This document shows, piece by piece, positions 9,750-19,400 of a stretch of 64,000 nt of DNA (positions are counted from its first letter, which is position 1; the number at the start of each line of letters is the position of its first letter). This DNA comes from Prorocentrum cordatum (taxonomy: Eukaryota; Sar; Dinophyceae; Prorocentrales; Prorocentraceae), in assembly GCA_963575745.1 (NCBI GenBank), contig CAUYUJ010015833.1:28472-92471 (forward strand), in the 5' to 3' direction. Below the pieces are notes generated by a model. That model had not been told where the DNA came from and did not search any database. It saw nothing but the letters and a program-made list of their open reading frames with translations. The translations under genes were made by a program, and so were the position numbers.

Positions 9750-10499
9750 GAAGATGCCAGTCGCGCTGGAGATTTTCTCCGGCTCCGGGCGGCTGTCATG
9801 CGCCTGGAGGAAGCAGCTCCGTGAGAACAGAGTGCCCATCTTTGAATGGGATGTTCGCTGGGGCCCAGAATACGATTTGACTAAACGGAGAAACCAACAA
9901 TTGATCCGTGGATGGATCAATGGTGGTTTAATATGTGCTATCTGGCTCGGGACCCCACGTAACTCGTGGTCCCGGGCCAGAGATGTTCCCCCTGGGCCGC
10001 CTCCTCTCAGAAGTGATTCGTGCATTCTTGGTCTTCAAGGGCTGGCCCCAAAAGATCAGTTCAAGGTCGACGTTGGCAATTCCTTGATGCGATTCTCGGC
10101 TGGGCTTGTTCATCAGTGTCGTCTTTGGGGTATCCCGATCGCTCTCGAGAACCCCCACCTCTCGCGTATTTGGCTGGCAGTCCCATGAAGGCTATTGCTA
10201 AACACTGTCAGGCGACCGTGTTGGATTTCTGCCAGTATGGTGCTACCTACCGCAAGCGTACCAAAATATTGTCTTGTAACTTGGACCTCTCGCCTCTTGG
10301 GAGGAAATGTGCCGGTCGAGGAATATGCTCGGCCACCCCTCGTCATCACTTGCAGCTGACTGGAAAAACTAATGGAGTATTTAACACACACCTCGCGGAA
10401 CCATACCCCTCGGCTTTGCGTGAAGAGATTGTTCGGCAATACCAACTCGTGCTCGCCCATAAACAATATACCCGGCTTCGCCAGTATTGGATCGGCTGA
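9750..10499 (+). pseudogene. Methyltransferase-like domain of DIRS-like element (frameshifted, catalytic Cys missing)
   Basis: Starts with MPVALEIFSGSGRLSCAWR, matching the SAM-binding motif I of C5-cytosine methyltransferases (F-x-G-x-G). Motif IV, expected as a Pro-Cys, reads GTPRNSWSRAR: Arg (CGT, 9958-9960) replaces Cys. An ENP motif in IALENPHLSRIW matches motif VI. The frame ends at 10188, and the family-like sequence continues one frame over: TVLDFCQYGATYRKRTKIL, LDLSPLGRKCAGRG, HLQLTGKTNGVF and LAEPYPSALREE, stopping at 10499. DNA methylation by retroelement-borne enzymes has been reported in dinoflagellates; activity of this copy is unlikely. Its GC content is visibly lower than that of the gag-pol part. 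Confidence 0.75.
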
Positions 10500-10530
10500 A
10501 AACCAGTATCGTCTTTGGGAAAAGTATTTT

Positions 10531-10670
10531 GGAGTTGGTCAGGAATAGAGCTGTCACTTCAGTGCCTGTGTTGTGGAGTTCTCGCTTCGTGTCGAAATCC
10601 TCCTTGTGGTCGAGACTGATGCGTTATGAGACTGAGCCTCTGGCGCAGGGAAAGAGAAGAGGGGGATCAT
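10531..10670 (+). repeat. Terminal repeat B1 of the DIRS-like element
   Basis: 140 bp starting GGAGTTGGTCAGGAATAGAG and ending AGAGGGGGATCAT. It appears identical to B2 (10790-10929) and lies immediately before A2. Confidence 0.92.
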
Positions 10671-10748
10671 TATCGTGAGCCTGCTGGTGAATGGAAAGGG
10701 GCCCCCACCTTCAGGCCTGCTCTTGCTGCTTCCGTAGTTTGCTGGCTC
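10671..10748 (+). repeat. Terminal repeat A2 of the DIRS-like element
   Basis: Repeats the left end (TATCGTGAGCCTGCTGGTGA) and then the 54-base block ending GCTGGCTC. It lacks the 56-base internal piece of A1. Between A2 and B2 lie 41 bp of unique sequence (10749-10789). Confidence 0.9.
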
Positions 10749-10789
10749 CGCCTCCCTCCCCGCCGCCTGTATAGTCAACCACCTCCGGA

Positions 10790-10929
10790 GGAGTTGGTCA
10801 GGAATAGAGCTGTCACTTCAGTGCCTGTGTTGTGGAGTTCTCGCTTCGTGTCGAAATCCTCCTTGTGGTCGAGACTGATGCGTTATGAGACTGAGCCTCT
10901 GGCGCAGGGAAAGAGAAGAGGGGGATCAT
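10790..10929 (+). repeat. Terminal repeat B2 of the DIRS-like element
   Basis: Second 140-bp B repeat, forming the right end of the element. The next bases (ACATATATATA) resume the TA microsatellite of the insertion site. Confidence 0.92.
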
Positions 10930-11100
10930 ACATATATATATATACCTCAAGAGTGAAAGTTCAACACCAACAATAACAACAACAATCATTGTAATATTGT
11001 TCGCTCTTACTTGATCGCGTGCCACTCAACACGTATATCCCAAACCCTCGATACCCGCCCCCCTCGTCTTCGACCGTGCCCCTCGGGGGTATATCTTCCT
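10930..11100 (+). repeat. CAA linker and TTCGC module core, copy 3
   Basis: A short TA tract and CAACAATAACAACAACAATC lead into TTCGCTCTTACTTG at about 10997, then CCCTCGATACCCGCC and a shortened hairpin. This is the module disrupted by the DIRS-like insertion. Confidence 0.75.
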
Positions 11101-11204
11101 TACCTGCCACGCACACTTATCGCAGCCCCACCAGACACGGGAAGAGAGGACGAATGGGGGAGGGAGAAGGACAGAGCACGAGAGGGGGCCTCTCGGAATA
11201 AATC

Positions 11205-11880
11205 GTGATGAAGTATCGAGCGGGAGCCCTTGTCACCGTGGCTGCGCCTCCGCGGGCTGGGGCCTCAGTGGGCTGTGTCGGGGGGCCTCTGTGGGCAGCG
11301 CACTGGGGCCTCTGTGGGTGCGCTTGGGGCTCTGTGGGCTGGGGCCTCTGTGGGCGCGCTGGAAGCCTCTGCGGGCTGTGTTGGGGGGCCTCAGTGGACA
11401 ACGCGCGGAGGCCTCCGTGGGCGCGCTTGGCGCCTATGTGGGCTGGGGCCTCTGTGGGTGCGTTTGTGGCCTCTGTGGTCTGTGTCGGACGGCCTCAGTG
11501 AGCAGCGCGCTTGGGGCCTCAAGCGCGCTTGGGGCCTCTGTGGGCTGGGGTCTCTGTGGGCTGTGTCGGGGGCCTCAGTGGGCAGCGCGCTGTGGCCTCT
11601 GTGGGCGCGCTTGGGGACTCTGTCGGCTGGGACCTCTGTGGGCGCGTTTGGGTCCTCTGCGGGCAGGTGTCCGAGGGACTCAGTGGGCAGCGTGCTGGAA
11701 CTTCTGTGGGCGCGCGGGGGCCTCTGCGGGCAGTGTCCGAGGGCCTCAGTGGGCAGCATGCTGGGTCCACTGTGGGCGCGCTTGGAGCTTCTGTAGGCTG
11801 TGTCCGAAGGCCTAAATGAGCAGCGTGCTGGGGCCCCTGTGGTTCGGGAGCCTCTCTGGCCAGGGCGTGTAGAAGTGCAT
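11205..11880 (+). repeat. GGGGCCTCTGTGGGC repeat array, copy 1
   Basis: Tandem units of about 18-21 bp, GGGGCCTCTGTGGGCGCGCT and GGGGCCTCTGTGGGCTG variants, grouped with GGGCAGCGCGC into longer blocks. All three plus frames and some minus frames stay open because most units keep a length divisible by three. The Ala/Gly/Trp/Leu-rich translations are not a known protein. The second array is at 15905-17170. Confidence 0.85.
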
Positions 11881-12310
11881 TGCAAGGGCGTGTCGAACGG
11901 GAGCCCCTATCGTCGCAGGTGGGCCTCCGGCGCCGCTGCTGAATTTCAGTCTCTGGCCACGGGGTCTCTTCGAATACATCTTGAGGAAGTATCGAACGGG
12001 AGCCCTTGTCATCGTACTTGGGCTTCCACCGATTTGACTGAATCATGAAGAAATATCGAACGAGAGCGCCGTTCCTGAGTTCGGCCGCCTTCTTGGCCAG
12101 GGGCTCTCGGAGTAAATCGTGAGGAAGTATCGAGCAGGAGCCTTTTCTACCGTAGCTGGGCCCCCGCCAACTTGACTGAACTGCGAGGAAATATCGAGCG
12201 AGAGCGCAGTTCTTGATTTCGAAGGCCTCTCTGGCCAGGGTATCTCGGGGTCAATTGAGAGGAAGTATCGAGCGGGAGCCGCTTTCGTCGTAGCCGGGCC
12301 TCCAAGGGCC
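11880..12310 (+). repeat. 136-bp repeat family, copy 1
   Basis: Degenerate units combining GAGCGCCGTTCCTGAGTTCG, a GGCCTCTCTGGCCAGGG block, CTCGG(A/G)GTAAAT and GCTGGGCCTCC. The family is better preserved at 17215-18360, where the unit spacing is about 136 bp. No gene is seen. Confidence 0.7.
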
Positions 12311-12419
12311 CACTTTTACACTCAAGCCAACGCTCGACCGGGAGCCTCGTCTTCAAAGAAAATGTAGCCGGCGTCGAAGCGAGAGCGCCTGGAACCGCTT
12401 CGGGATAGCAACAAGAATT

Positions 12420-12479
12420 AACAACATCAACAACACCACCACATGCACCGCCACCACCACCACCAACAACACCACCACC

Positions 12480-12511
<32 letters not shown>

Positions 12512-12528
12512 CAATAATTTTAATAACG
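12420..12528 (+). repeat. CAC/CAA simple repeat
   Basis: CACCACCACATGCACCGCCA followed by CAACAACAACAA, the linker before the copy-4 module core. Confidence 0.9.
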
Positions 12529-12762
12529 TTCGCCCTTGTATGCTCGAGTGCCCCAAAACGCGTATTTCCCAAACCCTCGATACTCGCCCTCTTCGTCTTA
12601 GATCAAACCCCTTTGGGGGGTATACCTTTCTTCCCTGCAGGCCGGGCCCCGGCAAGCGGCGGGGCGGCCGCGGACCGTCGGCCTGGCCAGCGGCAGCGCT
12701 GATCGGCGTGGCGGCCGCGGACCGTCGACCCGACCCCAAGAGGGACGGACAGGGGACCGACC

Positions 12763-12804
<42 letters not shown>

Positions 12805-13257
12805 TCGAAGACGACGGCGACGACGACGACGGCGACGACGAGCGAAAGCGAGAGCGAGAGAGAACGACAGCAGGGCCACGAAGGGCACGAAGTAGGCCAC
12901 GAAGGGCGACAGCGGGGACACGAAGGGAATGCGTATGGGGCCACGAAGAGCGCGAACGAGCGGGGGCCACGAAGTGCAGATAATGCGGGGCCACAGAAGG
13001 CAACTATGGGGCCACTGAGGGTAGCAACTGGGCCACGTAGGACAGTGAGGGGGACACAAATGGCGACAGCGGGGCCACGAAGGGCATGCACATGGGGCCA
13101 CAACGGGCGCGACTCCTGGGTGCCTGTGTGTCGGGAGCGCGGCGCTTGGGCAAATTGCAGGAAATTCCAACGCAAGGCCATTCTTCAGTAAGTTGCAAGC
13201 AAGTCTCCAGCGAGAGCGCGACGCCAGAGCGCCGGGAGAGCGATTCCTGAATAAATT
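12529..13257 (+). repeat. Segmental duplication, copy B, with TTCGC core copy 4
   Basis: Near-identical to 1357-2099. It includes the TTCGC core (12529-12622), the GAC microsatellite (12763-12842) and the GGGCCACGAAGGGC repeats. It breaks off from copy A at 13258, where unrelated sequence begins. Confidence 0.9.
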
Positions 13258-13655
13258 CGCCGGCCCAACGGGCCAGAGGCGTGCTAATATCTCCAGCAAC
13301 TGATTAACAATTCTTCTAGTTCGCGCACGCGGGGCGGCCCCTGGGGGTCCCCCGGCGAAAAGTACCCCGACCGCAGCCCGTGAAGGTCTACTCAGAGATG
13401 GTTTTGAAGGCCTTTTTTCGACACCCCTCACGAGGATTGTGGCCTCCGAGGGGGGTGCACTCGACTACCCCGCCCCAAGAGGCCCCTAAGAGCCCCCCAA
13501 GAGGCCCAATGGGGGCCCCAAGACGCCGCCAAGGAGCACCAAGAGACCCCCAAGAGGCCCCCAAGAGGCCCCTAGGAGGCCCCAAAGAGGCCCCCAAGAG
13601 GCTTCAAAGAGGCCCCATAGAGCGCTCGAGGGCCGGCGGAATGAGCGAAGCGATT
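13258..13655 (+). mobile_element. Possible SINE-like insertion with a stable hairpin tail
   Basis: Unrelated sequence between the duplication and the CAGCCT module. It contains a tandem CCAAGAGGCCCC array (13470-13620) and ends GGGCCGGCGGAATGAGCGAA followed by GCGATT. That tail is shared with the inserted element at 57134-57229 and contains GCGAAGC, a very stable mini-hairpin. The 5' limit and target-site duplication are not clear here. Confidence 0.4.
13470..13620 (+). repeat. CCAAGAGGCCCC 12-bp tandem array
   Basis: Approximately a dozen units of CCAAGAGGCCCC with small changes (CTAAGAGCCCCC, CTAGGAGGCCCC). Confidence 0.85.
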
Positions 13656-13662
13656 ATTATCC

Positions 13663-14975
13663 AAGCAAAGCAATCTAACAGCGATGTGTAGGAGCATATC
13701 TGGAAGCATTCCCCTTAAGATTCAGATGAGAATCCTGTTGTAGAATTCTGCTGTTCTCGCAGTCGTAGTCGCATTCGCGATGGCAGTCGCAGTGACAGCG
13801 GCAGTCGCAGTCACAGCCTCAGCCTCAGCCTGCCTCAGCCTCAGCCTCAGCCTGCCTCAGCCTCAGCCTCAGCCTGCCTCAGCCTCAGCCTCAGCTTCAG
13901 CCTCAGCCTCAGCCTCAGCCTCAGCCTCAGCCTCAGCCTCAGCCTCAGCCTCAGCCTCAGCCTCAGCCTCAGCCTGCCTCAGCCTCAGCCTCAGCCTCAG
14001 CCTCAGCCTCAGCCTCAGCCTCAGCCTCAGCCTCAGCCTCAGCCTCCTGCCTCAGCCTCAGCCTCAGCAGCCTTCAGCCTCAGCCTCAGCCTCGCCTGCC
14101 TCAGCCTCAGCCTCCTCAGCCTCAGCCTCAGCCTCAGCCTCAGCCTCAGCCTCAGCCTCAGCCTCAGCCTCAGCCTCAGCCTCAGCCTCAGCCTCAGCCT
14201 CAGCCTGCTTCAGCCTCAGCCTCAGAGCCTCAGCCTCAGCCTCAGCCTCAGCCTGCCTCAGCCTCAGCCTGCCTCAGCCTCAGCCTCAGCCTGCTTCAGC
14301 CTCAGCCTCAGTCTGCCTTCAGCCTCGGCCTCAGCCTCAGCCTGCCTCAGCCTCAGCCTGCATCAGCCTCAGCCTCAGCCTCAGCCTGCCTCAGCATCAG
14401 CCTGCCTCAGCCTCAGCCTCAGCCTGCCTCAGCCTCAGCCTCAGCCTGCTTCAGCCTCAGCCTCAGCCTGCCTCAGCCTGCCTCAGCCTCAGCCTCAGCC
14501 TCAGCCTCAGCCTCAGCCTCAGCCTCAGCCTGCCTCAGCCTCAGCCTCAGCCTCAGCCTCAGCCTCAGCCTCAGCCTGCCTCAGCCTCAGCCTGCCTCAG
14601 CCTCAGCCTGCATCAGCCTCAGCCTCAGCCTCAGCCTGCCTCAGCATCAGCCTGCCTCAGCCTCAGCCTCAGCCTGCCTCAGCCTCAGCCTCAGCCTGCT
14701 TCAGCCTCAGCCTCAGTCTGCCTTCAGCCTCGGCCTCAGCCTCAGCCTGCCTCAGCCTCAGCCTGCCTCAGCCTCAGCATCAGCCTGCCTCAGCATTCAA
14801 AGTGTGGCCCGGGAATGGAGTTCTGGGAACTCGATGAACACGAAGAGCTCTGGGACCTCGAAGACCACGAAGTGTGTAACTGTTGGCTAAAAAACATCCC
14901 CGACACTCCCCCGGATCGCGCCCAGACCCCCCTGGGGCGTCATGATGCTCTCTTTTGACCCTACTAGAAACCTAT
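13663..14975 (+). repeat. CAGCCT composite module M1
   Basis: Starts with the AAGCAAAGCAATCTAACAGC cap and an AGAATTCTGCTGTTCTCGCA block. A core of about 1 kb of CAGCCT hexamers (about 13815-14790) with CAGCCTGC variants follows, then one CATTCAAAGTGTGGCCCGGG unit (14793-14880). It ends with CCCAGACCCCCCTGGGGCGT, CTCTTTTGACCC and AGAAACCTATCAG. The 5' cap, core and 3' cap match M2 and M3. The 392-codon frame is a (CAGCCT)n artefact of Ser-Leu, Ala-Ser or Gln-Pro. Confidence 0.85.
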
Positions 14976-14989
14976 CAGTCTTCGCTGTT

Positions 14990-15350
14990 AGGTAAAATTG
15001 TAAGGAAGTCCCAAGCGAGAGCGCGATTCCTGAATACAATGCGAGGAAGTCTCGGGCGAAAGCGGGGGTCCTGGCTAAATTGTAAGGAAATCTCAAGCGG
15101 GAGCCGTTGTTGTTGCAACCCGGGGGCCAGGGGCCCAGTTTGAGCATCAAGACTTTCCCTGTCAAAAAACAGGGTGCGAGCGTCGAAGGGCACACTTTGA
15201 TTGAGAAAAAACAATGTGCACTGGTGGGGGGATCAACCGTAATTATTCTTCAGAAATGAGAATTCAACACCACCACCACCAACAACAACAACACCAACAA
15301 CCAACAACCACAGCAACAATACAAGCAGCAACACCAATCGTGTTAGGATG
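14990..15350 (+). repeat. 41-bp satellite, hairpin cap and CAA linker
   Basis: GATTCCTGAATACAATGCGA-type units, the CCCTGT...ACAGGG hairpin cap, GATCAACCGTAATTATTC and then CACCACCACCAACAACAAC. This is the standard leader of the TTCGC module. Confidence 0.75.
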
Positions 15351-15351
15351 T

Positions 15352-15445
15352 GTCGCTCTTATCTGCCCGCGTGCTATTCCAACACGTATATTCCAAACCC
15401 TCGATAACCGCCCTCTTCGTTTTCGATCGTGCCCCCTTGGGGGTA
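15352..15445 (+). repeat. TTCGC module core, copy 5
   Basis: Diverged start GTCGCTCTTATCTGC, then CCCTCGATAACCGCCCTCTT and CCCCCTTGGGGGTAG. It is followed by an A/G-rich tract and GGGCGGGTCGG repeats, then 41-bp satellite to about 15900. Confidence 0.78.
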
Positions 15446-15904
15446 GATTCTCCTTACCTGCAGCGTGGATTGCAGCTCCTGATGCAGGGGAAGAGAAAAA
15501 TAATGGAAGGAAACGGCAAGGGGGAAGTAGAAATATGGAGCACGAGAAGAAATAGCAGAAAAAGGGGCGAAGAACAGAAAACAGATGGCAGAACCAGACG
15601 GGCAGACCGGGCGGATAGACCCTAACGGGCGGGTCGGAAGGCGGGCCCAGGCGGCCAGGTCGAGCAGGAGGGTTGCTGAAGCGTGCGCCCTGCGTGAATC
15701 GCAACGATAGCGCGATTCCCAAATACATCGCGAGGCAATCCGCAGCGAAAGCGTAATTCCTGAGTGTCGAAGGCGCGGCGTCTCGATTGCGAGGACGTCC
15801 CACGCGAGAGCGCGATTCCTGCATCAATTGTGAGAGCCCCGCGCGAGAACGCGGTTTGCGAACAAATTGTGAGGACATATGACGCGGGAGCCGGTGTTGT
15901 TGTA

Positions 15905-17170
15905 AACCGGGAGGAGGAGGGCTGGGGCCTCTGCGGGCTGGGGCCTCTCTGGGCTGGGGCCTCTGTGGGCGATGTCGGGGGCTTCAGTGGGCAGCGCGCT
16001 GGGGCCTCTGTGGGCTGCGTTGGGTGGCCTCAGTGGGCAACGCGCGCGGGGGCCTCGGTGGGCACGCTTGGGGTCTCTGTGGGCGCGCTTGGGGCCTCTG
16101 TGGGCTGCGTCGGGGGGCTTCAATGGGCAGCGCACTGGGGCCTCCATCGGCGCGCTTGAGGCCTCCGTGGGCTGCGTCGGGAGGGCAGCGCGCTGGGGCG
16201 TGGGCGCGCTTGGGGCCTCTGTGGGCTGTCTGTGTGCGGCGTCGGGGGGCCTCAATGGGCAGCGCGCTGGGGCCTCCGTGGGCGCGCTTGGGGCCTCTGT
16301 GGGCTGCGTCGGGGCTCCTCAGTGGGCAGCGCGCTTGGGGTGCGTCGGGGCCTCAGTGGGCAGCGCGCAGCGCGCTGGGGCCTCTGGTGGCGCGCCTGGG
16401 GCATCTGTGGGCTGAGGCTTCCGTGGGCGCGCTTGAGGTCTCTGCGGGCTGTGTTGGGGGGCCTCAGTGGGCAGGGGCCTCTGTGGGCGTGCTTGCGGCC
16501 TCTGTGGGCTGCGTCGGGGGGCCTCAATGGGCAGCATGCTGGGGCCTCTGTGGGGGGGGCCTCTGTGGGCTGGAGCCTCCGTGGGCTGTGTCGAGGGCCT
16601 CAGTGGGCAGCGCGCTTGAAGCCTCAATGGGCGCGCTTGGGGCCTCTGTGGGCTTGGGCCTCTGTGGGCCCGCTTGGGGCCTCAGTGGGCTGCGTCGGGG
16701 GGCCTCAGTGGGCAGCGCGCGGAGGCCTCCGTGGGGGGCATTTTGCGCCTCTGAGGGCTGGGGCCTCTGTGGGCGCGCTTGGGGCCTCTGTGGGGTGTGT
16801 TGGGGGGCCTCAGTGGGCAGCGCGCAGGGGCCTCCGTGAGAGCGCTTGGGGCCTCTTTGGGCTGGGACCTCTGTGGGCGCGCTTGGGACCTCTGTGGGCG
16901 CGCTTGGGGCCTCCGTGGGCAGCGGGCTTGGGGGGCGTCGGGGGCCTCAGTGGGCAGCGCGCTTGGGGCCTCTGTGGGCGCGCTTGGGGCCTCAGTGGGC
17001 TGAGGCCTCTGTGGGCGCGCTTGGGGCCTCTGTGGGATGTGTTCGGGGGCCTCAGTGGGCAGTGGCTTCCGTGGGTGCGCTTGGGGCCTCTGTGGGCGCA
17101 CTTGGGGCTCAGTGGGCTGAGGCCTCAGTGGGCGCGCTTGGGGCCTCTGTGGGCTGTGTTGGGGGGCCTC
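15905..17170 (+). repeat. GGGGCCTCTGTGGGC repeat array, copy 2
   Basis: Second and longer array of the family at 11205-11880. It has GGGGCCTCTGTGGGCGCGCT and GGGGGGCCTCAGTGGGCAGC units over about 1.26 kb. Several overlapping frames of 100-300 codons are open on both strands, as expected from the unit lengths; I do not call any as a gene. Confidence 0.88.
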
Positions 17171-17214
17171 GATTGACGAAATATAGAACGGGAGCCCTTG
17201 TCGTCGCGGCTGGG

Positions 17215-18360
17215 CCTCCACCACTTTGACTGGATGACGAGAGCGTCCCGAGCGAGAGCGCCACTCTTGAGTTCGAGGGCCTCTCTTGCAAGGGCCTTCG
17301 CGGATATATCGAACGAGGCCTTTGTCGTCGTAGTTGAACCTCCACCAATTGGATTAAATCACGAAGGTCTCGAGAGAGAGAGAGTGCCGTTCCTGAGTTC
17401 GGGGGCCTTCTTGACCAGGGGCTCTTGGAGTAAATCGTGGCAGGTGCTCTTGTCGTCGTGGCCGGGCCTCCGCCAACTTAATTGCATTGCGAGGACGTCT
17501 CGAGCGAGAGCGCCGTTCCTGAGCTCCAAGGCCTCTCTGGCCAGGGTGTCTCGGGGTAAATTCTGAAGAAGTATCGCGCGGGAGACGTTGTCGTCGCAGC
17601 TGGGCCTCCAAGGGCACGCACTTACACTCAAGCCAACGCTAGCGCGGGAGCCTCGTTTCCAAAGAAACTGCAGCCATCGTCGAGGCGAGAGCGCGCGGAA
17701 CCGTTTCTGGACATCAGCATTAATTAGGCTCTAGACATGACTATTCAACATCAACAACTTACAACAGCAGCAGCAACAGCAACAATCATTTTAATAGTGC
17801 TCGCTCTTACTGGCACGCGTGTCTTGCATTCCGTATACCCCAACCCTCGATACCCGCCCATTTCGTCTTCGATTGCACCCCCTTTCGGGTGGGATGATTT
17901 CCTTGTAGGCCACTGACTGGAGTGCGAGGAAGTCTCGAGCGAGAGCGCCGTTCCTCAGTTCGGGGGCCTCTCTGACCAAGAGCTCTCGGAATACCTATGG
18001 AGAAACATCAAACGGGAACCCTTGTCGTCGTGGCTGGGCCTCCGCCAACTTGCTTGAATTGTGAGGAAGTCTCGAGTGAGATCACCGCTTCTGAGTTCGG
18101 GGGCCTTGATGGCCAGGGGCTCTCGGAGTAAATCGTACGGAAGTATCGAGCAGGAGCCCTTGTCGTCGTGGCTGGGCCTCCGCCAACTTGATTGAATTGC
18201 GAGGAAGTCTCGAGCGAGAGCGCCGTTTCTGAATTCGGGGGCCTCTCTGGCCAAGGTTTCTCGGGGTAGATTGTGAGGGAGCATCGAGCGGGAGCCGTTG
18301 TTGTCGTAGCTGGGCCTCCAAGGGCCAACATTTAGGCGCAAGCCAGCGCTCGAGCGGGAG
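17215..18360 (+). repeat. 136-bp repeat family, copy 2
   Basis: Units spaced about 136 bp, for example GCTGGGCCTCCGCCAACTTG at about 18036 and 18172. Each combines a GAGCGCCGTTCCTGAGTTCG block with a (T/C)CTCGGAGTAAATCG block. The array is interrupted by a module core at 17798-17892. Confidence 0.75.
17798..17892 (+). repeat. TTCGC module core, copy 6
   Basis: CTCGCTCTTACTGGCACGCG, then CCCTCGATACCCGCCCATTT and CCCCCTTTCGGGTGGG. It is preceded by CAGCAGCAACAGCAACAATC. Confidence 0.75.
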
Positions 18361-18444
18361 TCTCGTTTTCAGAGAAAATGTGACGGGCGTCGAGGCGAGA
18401 GCGCGCAGAACCGTCTCCGGAGGTTAACAATAATTATTCTCTAG

Positions 18445-19240
18445 AATGAACACTCAACAGCAACGAATACAACAACACCATCACCACCAACAACAACAAT
18501 CATTTTACCCTCATGCGCGATGCTTCCACACGCAGTGTGCGACCATCATGATAACCATCCCCATCATGGGGGATGATTGTTCTATCGCGGGGGTCCGTTA
18601 TTCCCATTCCCAAATCTCCCACCCAATGAGGTCTTGCAAACACCTCCTCCGATTAATTTCAACATATCCCGCCTCGAAAACACATGCCCGCGCCCTGCTG
18701 CGCCGATGCGACACCGCCAGTGGAGCCCCAGCCACGGGTAAAGCACAAGGAAGTATTGAGCGACAGGATTGGCTTGGTGGGGATGGGGGCTGTCGGCGGC
18801 GAGGCAAGGACCTGGCCCTGAATAGAAAGGGAGTCTCGACCAGGGGTGCTGTTGTTGCTGGGAGCGGCGCCAATGCAGAAGAGAGTAGGGGGCTAGTCCA
18901 GCGTGAAACAACACGAAGTCTCGAGCGGGAGCGCTGGTTCTGTTGGAACGGCAGCTGTCGGCGGCGAGGAGAAACACTGCCTTGACTAAGAAGGGAAGCG
19001 GTCTCGAGCGGGAGCCGCGGTTTTGTCGGGACGGGGGCCGGCGGCGGCGAGGAACAGCACCGTCTTCAGGAAAAAGGGAGGAAGCCTTGAGCGGGAGCGT
19101 TGTTCTTGCTGGGGGCGGCGCAAATTCAAAAGAGAGTTGGGCGCCAGTCCAGCGTAAAACGGGAGGAAGTCTCGAGCGGGAACACTGGTTTTGTTGGGGC
19201 GGGGGTTTTTGGCGGCGGGCAAAATCACTGGCTCTGAGTA
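18445..19240 (+). repeat. Arm 1 of a long-range inverted repeat (partner 34440-35595, minus)
   Basis: CAACAACAATCATTTTACCC, a CATGCGCGATGCTTCCACAC block, ATCCCCATCATGGGGGATG, a CCTCGAAAACACATGCCCGC block and R165 units follow one another. The same order appears in reverse complement at 34440-35595. The start of the window (1-250) is a third, partial copy. Confidence 0.8.
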
Positions 19241-19400
19241 AAATTACCCTTGTGACGTACCCAACCCCTGCGCAATGCGGGGCATGAGTAGCTTGGGAGA
19301 CGTTGTACGGAGGTGATGAGGTGACATGGGCGCATATACTTCTGCGAGCGGCATTCGTGAGGCTCGCAGCCCCCCAAGGATTGCGATGTATCTCTCAGAT
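19236..19400 (+). repeat. S102 module leader F1
   Basis: About 165 bp: TTACCCTTGTGACGTACCCA, a CCCCTGCGCAATGCGGGGCA palindrome-like block, GATGAGGTGACATGGGCGCA and GAGCGGCATTCGTGAGGCTC. It repeats at 24440-24600 and, diverged, at 22266-22420. It always comes immediately before an S102 array. Confidence 0.85.

Larger units (their letters stand above)
3891..10929 (+). mobile_element. DIRS-like tyrosine-recombinase retrotransposon, full length, frameshifted
   Basis: About 7.04 kb with termini arranged A1 - coding - B1 - A2 - B2, the split-direct-repeat layout of PAT-type DIRS-order elements. B1 and B2 are 140 bp each and look identical; A1 and A2 share 23 bp and then 54 bp. In order it encodes a gag-like protein, reverse transcriptase with a YVDN box, RNase H, tyrosine recombinase and a methyltransferase-like domain. 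Frameshifts near 4760, 6540, 6970, 7240, 9430 and 10180, a stop at 7808 and a microsatellite in the recombinase show that this copy cannot make its proteins directly. Identical B repeats suggest either a fairly recent insertion or homogenisation. Base composition changes at about 9750, where the methyltransferase part begins. Confidence 0.9.

Noticed and set aside
13780-14958. A 392-codon Ser/Leu/Ala/Gln/Pro frame, and similar frames at 27801-28957 and 30076-31275
   Set aside because: They are translations of CAGCCT hexamers and 72-bp repeats, with the same openness in other frames.
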